Shown piece after piece: positions 60,666 through 64,000 of a DNA stretch of 64,000 bases (its first letter is position 1; the number at the start of each line of letters is the position of its first letter). A program made the translations under genes and the position numbers. Source of the DNA: Rehmannia glutinosa. Taxonomy: Eukaryota; Streptophyta; Magnoliopsida; Lamiales; Orobanchaceae. The notes under the pieces are model-generated. The model saw only the letters and a program-made list of their open reading frames with translations. It made no database searches and was not told the DNA's origin. Where the stretch lies: positions 14,583,971-14,647,970 of the forward strand of contig CM071926.1 in the NCBI GenBank assembly GCA_016081115.2, read 5' to 3'.

Positions 60666-61440
60666 TCAATAAATTCCTTTCTCAAGAATACTTGAATGAT
60701 GGGTATTCGAGAGAGCATAGAAATCTTGTATGTGATCGAGTAAGGCTGTTTCCTTTTTCATCAAATCGACTCTTTTGAAATCTTGATGAAGAGTTAGGAC
60801 TCTCTTGAAGTCTCGATCTCCCAAATTGTATGCAATTCTAGGATAGACATTAAATGCTAATTTCCTGCATACAAATTTCACCATGAACCGCTCCAAGGCA
60901 TGAATCCTTAAGATGTGAGATTCGCTTGTCAAAAATAGCAAGATTGAGTGGCGAATCTATTCCTTCCTTGAATGTTGCCTTAATAATGACTCTTATGGCT
61001 CCAATGTGAATCCATGAGAGTGTATTTGCAACTTCTCTTTTAACTCTGCTTTTGATCTCTGTATTTCTCTAATAGGGACCAAGCGCATCTCGATTCTGTT
61101 CTTAGGTAAACTCCATTGGAATGGCTAATTCTCCGGTTGTTACCCTGTGGATAATTTGGTGTTTACATTCGAAACCCAATCTTATCAATGCTTTTTCCAT
61201 AGCTCAATTGTAAATCCATCATAGACTTGAAGCTTTGGATCTTCCTTCATGATCCTCATAAGAGTTTTATGGCGTCGTATGAGAGAGGAATCGACATATC
61301 CTCCCCTATCGTTTGTTTCTTTGAAGAATTTCTTCTTCACTCGATTAAGTGAGTCACTTCCATCGTCGAGAATAGATCTCTTCTTCATAGATGCTTTCAT
61401 CGAGGGAATATCCTCAAATTGATACACTGTATTAAATCCA
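60666..61440 (-). pseudogene. Pararetroviral movement-protein region
   Basis: Pieces 61427-61185 and 60941-60666 plus the shifted text between them show the pattern of caulimovirid 30K-type movement proteins (IGFE.KHQ-like, SWIHIGAI-like and RIAYNLGDRDF motifs, the last followed by a LTLHQDFKR stretch). Movement proteins enlarge plasmodesmata for cell-to-cell spread. It lies directly after the coat-protein zinc knuckle. Frameshifted. Confidence 0.65.
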
Positions 61441-61476
61441 CGATAATAGACATCTTCTTCGATTTACGGTGTGGCC

Positions 61477-62807
61477 TCAACCTGTCGACTCCTCGTTTTT
61501 GATTGTGCGGGCAATCCGTTGAGATATGCCCTCTTGCTCGCATGTCCGGCAATTACTGATCTTTGAAACTTTCATTAGCTCTAGTGTGAGCACGCTGAAA
61601 GTTCTTCTCCTGATTTCTGTTGGTACTTGCTTGATTAGAACACGATGATGAGGCTCTACTCTGCTTGATCTTGGTCTTTGCCCCGATTTATAACCGGGCT
61701 TTTGTTTTGACAAAACCTTCTAGGTCTCCATGAAGACCCCTTCTTTTATTCTTCTTTCTCGGCGGTATGGATGGCTTCTCTCCTTCTTTCTTGTGCCGCC
61801 TTGTTTGACCTCCCAATTGTTGGGATATCATTATCCACGCAACATAGAGGAAGCTGCTTTGTTAATTCCTCTTAATCTCTTGTAATTCTGTGCGGCTGCT
61901 TGATAGCACCATTGAGATAACTTGGCCTTTAGGAAAGACATTTTTAAGCCCGCGATTTCTACTTGACTCCACCCTTGTATTCACGATAAGCATTTCTCTC
62001 CGAGGGGACTCGGAATCTTGGCAAAGAATAGGTGCGGCTTCTTTTCCTCAATCTTGGATTTCCACGGTATTCGGTGAACAACTTGATATATTCGTCAATA
62101 TGACAAATATCCAGTAACTCAAGGCTATAGAGGGCTTGTTTATATTTCTTTCTTTTTTCATCCTCTAATCCCTCGAAATAACCTGTGCCGATGAATTGGA
62201 TTTTGAATAGTTTTGCCATACCATCGACAATTCCTTTAAGTGATTCCCCTGATGTGACCGAACTTTTCGTACTAGCATCGGTCATATCCCAGGCAATCTT
62301 CACCGATCCTTCAAGACTCATTTCAAGGAGTAAAATGAATGAATCCTTTGTAAGATCGAGGGTTCTATTTGAAATTCTCATAGTGAAGCCCATTCATCAA
62401 TGAGAACTTCTCTGTTTTTAAAATGCTGGGATATCGATTTAACATCAACCCATACGGATGTATGGGGTCGAGTGCGATCTTCCATAAGGCGTCGATATAC
62501 ATTCGGCCTTAGGTAGGTTATGCAGTTCTGCAAGAGGTTTCGACCTCCTGTTCTGACAGTGGATCACTCCCGGTCGTAAAATCCCGGCATGTGGCATCCT
62601 CTCGTCCCGAGCTCCATGATGTGAACCCGTACTTTCTTCGACGTTAGGATTAACTGGTGGCGGTGGTGGAGGAATTGGTCTACCTTGTGGGTCATAGGTA
62701 ACCAAAGCTGATTCCTCACCTGCGTTCATCTTTAAATCTACAATACCTAATCCTGAAGGATTACGCAGGTCGTGTAGATCTTTAAGATTCATCTTTTCCA
62801 TATCCAT
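61477..62807 (-). pseudogene. Pararetroviral coat-protein region with zinc knuckle
   Basis: The N-terminal piece 62807-62445 starts MDMEKMNLKDLHDL, with a proline run (PIPPPPPPVNP) in a disordered leader. The core piece 62393-61959 has SVKIAWDMTDAS, SVTSGESLKGIVDGMAKLF and FIGTGYFEGLEDEKRKKY, the capsid-core pattern of the family. After frameshifts a basic stretch and a damaged CCHC knuckle (C-R-T-C then HIS-DCPH in another frame) lie near 61540-61480. Confidence 0.7.
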
Positions 62808-62810
62808 CTT

Positions 62811-63176
62811 TTAATTTTTGATGGATTTTCCTTTGATTAGAGCAATGAGTTTTTCCTCATCTGTCATCTTTCGTATAACTTCGGTTGGTTTCCCTTTTTG
62901 GTGTAAATAGGGTACCGTCCCAAAATCAATACGTTTCCTTCCTCCAGGATGAACTCGGCTGTCCTCCAGGTTCTTGACTCGTTTGAATATCATGAAGGAG
63001 TTCAAGAGTTTCCTTCGATATTTCACCATCGTCTCCATCAGTTCGGATGCGATGAACTTGTCTTGGTAGATGAATATGGCGGTTGCCATAATTAGTGCAC
63101 CGTCTTCGGATTTCTCTAAGATCTTCGGAGATCTTAGACTTATCTGGAAGTATCTCGTTCCACTCTGGTACTCCAT
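62811..63176 (-). pseudogene. Pararetroviral ORF, unidentified (121 aa)
   Basis: Opens MEYQSGTRYFQISLRS, continues into ATAIFIYQDKFIASELMETM and a basic C-terminus (LIALIKGKSIKN). It ends four bases before the start of the coat-protein ORF, the tight spacing typical of these viruses. No recognised motif. Confidence 0.5.
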
Positions 63177-63202
63177 CGGGAATCATTGTTCGATGGGAAT
63201 TT

Positions 63203-63472
63203 TCATGAACCGTTTCTTGAAGGTTCATCAAGTGAACATATATAAGTGCGGTTAAGCATCAGCTGCCTATAGTATTCTGCTTTCGCATTTTGCATTGCCT
63301 CAAGGTTTCCCGTCGGCTCTGCCTGTTCCTTTTCTTCATGTTGGTATTCCCGATATGAAACCTGGTCAAGGTGTTCTTGTGCATACATCGTCAATATTTG
63401 TGATATGTCTGTAAGGGTACATCTCGGACATCGGTCAGGATCCATAATCTCGGAGTAATTTCTCCTCGCCAA
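63203..63472 (-). pseudogene. First pararetroviral ORF, unidentified (89 aa)
   Basis: First ATG (63472) after the primer site, about 55 bp downstream of it. Begins MARRNYSEIMDPDRCPRC and is rich in Glu/Gln/Tyr; probably helical. A CPRC pair is visible but no partner cysteines. Its role cannot be told from sequence. Confidence 0.5.
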
Positions 63473-63526
63473 TTGTTAATTACATAAATATAATAAATTT
63501 AACTAAAAGTTCTTAATAAACCAAGA

Positions 63527-63539
63527 GCTCACGATACCA
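63527..63539 (-). other. Pararetroviral primer binding site (altered tRNA-iMet type)
   Basis: The minus strand reads TGGTATCGTGAGC followed by TCTTGG. All caulimovirids prime first-strand DNA with initiator tRNA-Met on TGGTATCAGAGC; here CAGAGC reads CGTGAGC, identical to the Copia-B site. Confidence 0.85.
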
Positions 63540-63589
63540 TTTTTCGAGGATCGCAAGACCTTTGGGAGTATTCAAAGAAAATGCAATGA

Positions 63590-63797
63590 AATTTATCGTT
63601 CGGGTTGCAAAGTGTAACAACTTTAAAGTTTAGAGTGTAAACTACAAACCATCTTTCCTGAAACCAGGGGTAAAACCGGAATTTTATGCAAAGTGTAAAA
63701 TTTTGTGAAGTTTAGGTTGCAATCAGTAACTTTTCAAAGTTCGGGTTGCAAAGTGTAAAAACCCGTATAGTTTGGGTTGATTAAAAACGTTATCCCA
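63590..63797. mobile_element. Mutator-type MITE, right half
   Basis: Partner of 55599-55735. Contains repeated TTGCAAAGTGTAA and AGTTTGGGTTGATT motifs, ends GTTATCCCA at 63797, and is followed by the 9-bp duplication ATCCAAAAC (63798-63806). Confidence 0.75.
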
Positions 63798-64000
63798 ATC
63801 CAAAACCGTTTGTTCATCTGCATCTATGATGTGTCCGTATTCAGGTAAACGTATTAACTCCCAACCCAATAATCAACCATTAATTGTGCAATAATTCCAA
63901 TTATCACACTAATCACATGAATCCATATAATACTAACGCAACAATCTTAATTTTGGTAAACCTTAATAATTATACGTGAAAACTAAAGAGATTACTTGTC

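Larger units (their letters stand above)
56400..63560 (-). mobile_element. Endogenous pararetrovirus (Caulimoviridae), degenerate
   Basis: A minus-strand viral insertion of about 7.2 kb without LTRs. From right to left: tRNA-Met-type primer site (63527-63539), two or three leader-proximal ORFs, coat-protein region, zinc knuckle, movement-protein region, aspartic protease, RT with YIDD, RNase H, and a 3' ORF. Coat protein before movement protein, and both before protease-RT, is the order of cavemovirus/solendovirus-like members rather than badnaviruses; genus is inference. Frameshifts interrupt every ORF, so this is a fossil. It has split a MITE, whose halves flank it. Confidence 0.85.

Noticed and set aside
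1..64000. tRNA genes
   Set aside because: No cloverleaf with A/B boxes recognised on either strand by eye; a covariance-model scan would be decisive.

Overview
This is nuclear DNA from a flowering plant, most likely a eudicot. Coding sequence is split by AT-rich introns with GT-AG (one GC-AG) borders, there are no bacterial gene features, and two conserved plant genes sit in a mass of transposable elements. Only about 11 kb (12.3-23.0 kb) is genic. The species cannot be named from this sequence.

Layout. 1-5.8 kb: 3' half of a plus-strand Ty3/gypsy element of Tat type: integrase tail, a ~98-bp tandem repeat, a spliced-looking extra ORF on the opposite strand (aORF) hit by a hAT MITE, a polypurine tract and the 3' LTR. 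6.1-6.4 kb: a Cassandra solo LTR with 5S-rRNA-derived sequence and a perfect 5-bp target duplication. 7.3-11.3 kb: AT-rich intergenic DNA with a Tourist-like MITE and a degenerate 195-bp direct repeat. 12.3-17.0 kb (+): a 12-exon R2R3-MYB gene of the FOUR LIPS/MYB88 type, with three MITEs in its introns and three single-base frameshifts. 19.5-23.0 kb (-): an intact 7-exon UDP-galactose/UDP-glucose transporter gene (UTR1/UTR3, SLC35B1 class; 332 aa).

23.5-27.2 kb: AT-rich DNA without genes. 27.2-49.3 kb: a three-level nest. An older plus-strand copia-type LTR is cut by a minus-strand copia element (Copia-A, 28403-49202), whose integrase region is cut by a second minus-strand copia element (Copia-B, 32344-46452, 14.1 kb, SIRE/Maximus-like with a long extra ORF region between pol and the 3' LTR). 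Boundaries are fixed by LTR ends and target duplications.

49.3-55.6 kb: minisatellites; a 2.2-kb terminal-inverted-repeat element carrying two pieces of an NBS-LRR resistance gene; and a second element-like region with a ULP1-type protease fragment. 55.6-63.8 kb: a Mutator-type MITE split in two (9-bp target duplication conserved on both outer sides) by an endogenous pararetrovirus (Caulimoviridae) on the minus strand, in the order leader/PBS, unknown ORFs, coat protein, zinc knuckle, movement protein, protease, RT, RNase H, 3' ORF. It is broken by many frameshifts.

A cross-cutting observation: in the repetitive (normally CHG-methylated) parts, CAG/CTG trinucleotides look systematically damaged. 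Two unrelated elements have the same altered tRNA-Met primer site, the Tat integrase Gln codons are damaged, and LTR pairs differ preferentially at CAG/CTG. This suggests consensus errors in the assembly and means many of the apparent frameshifts here should not be read as biology without checking.
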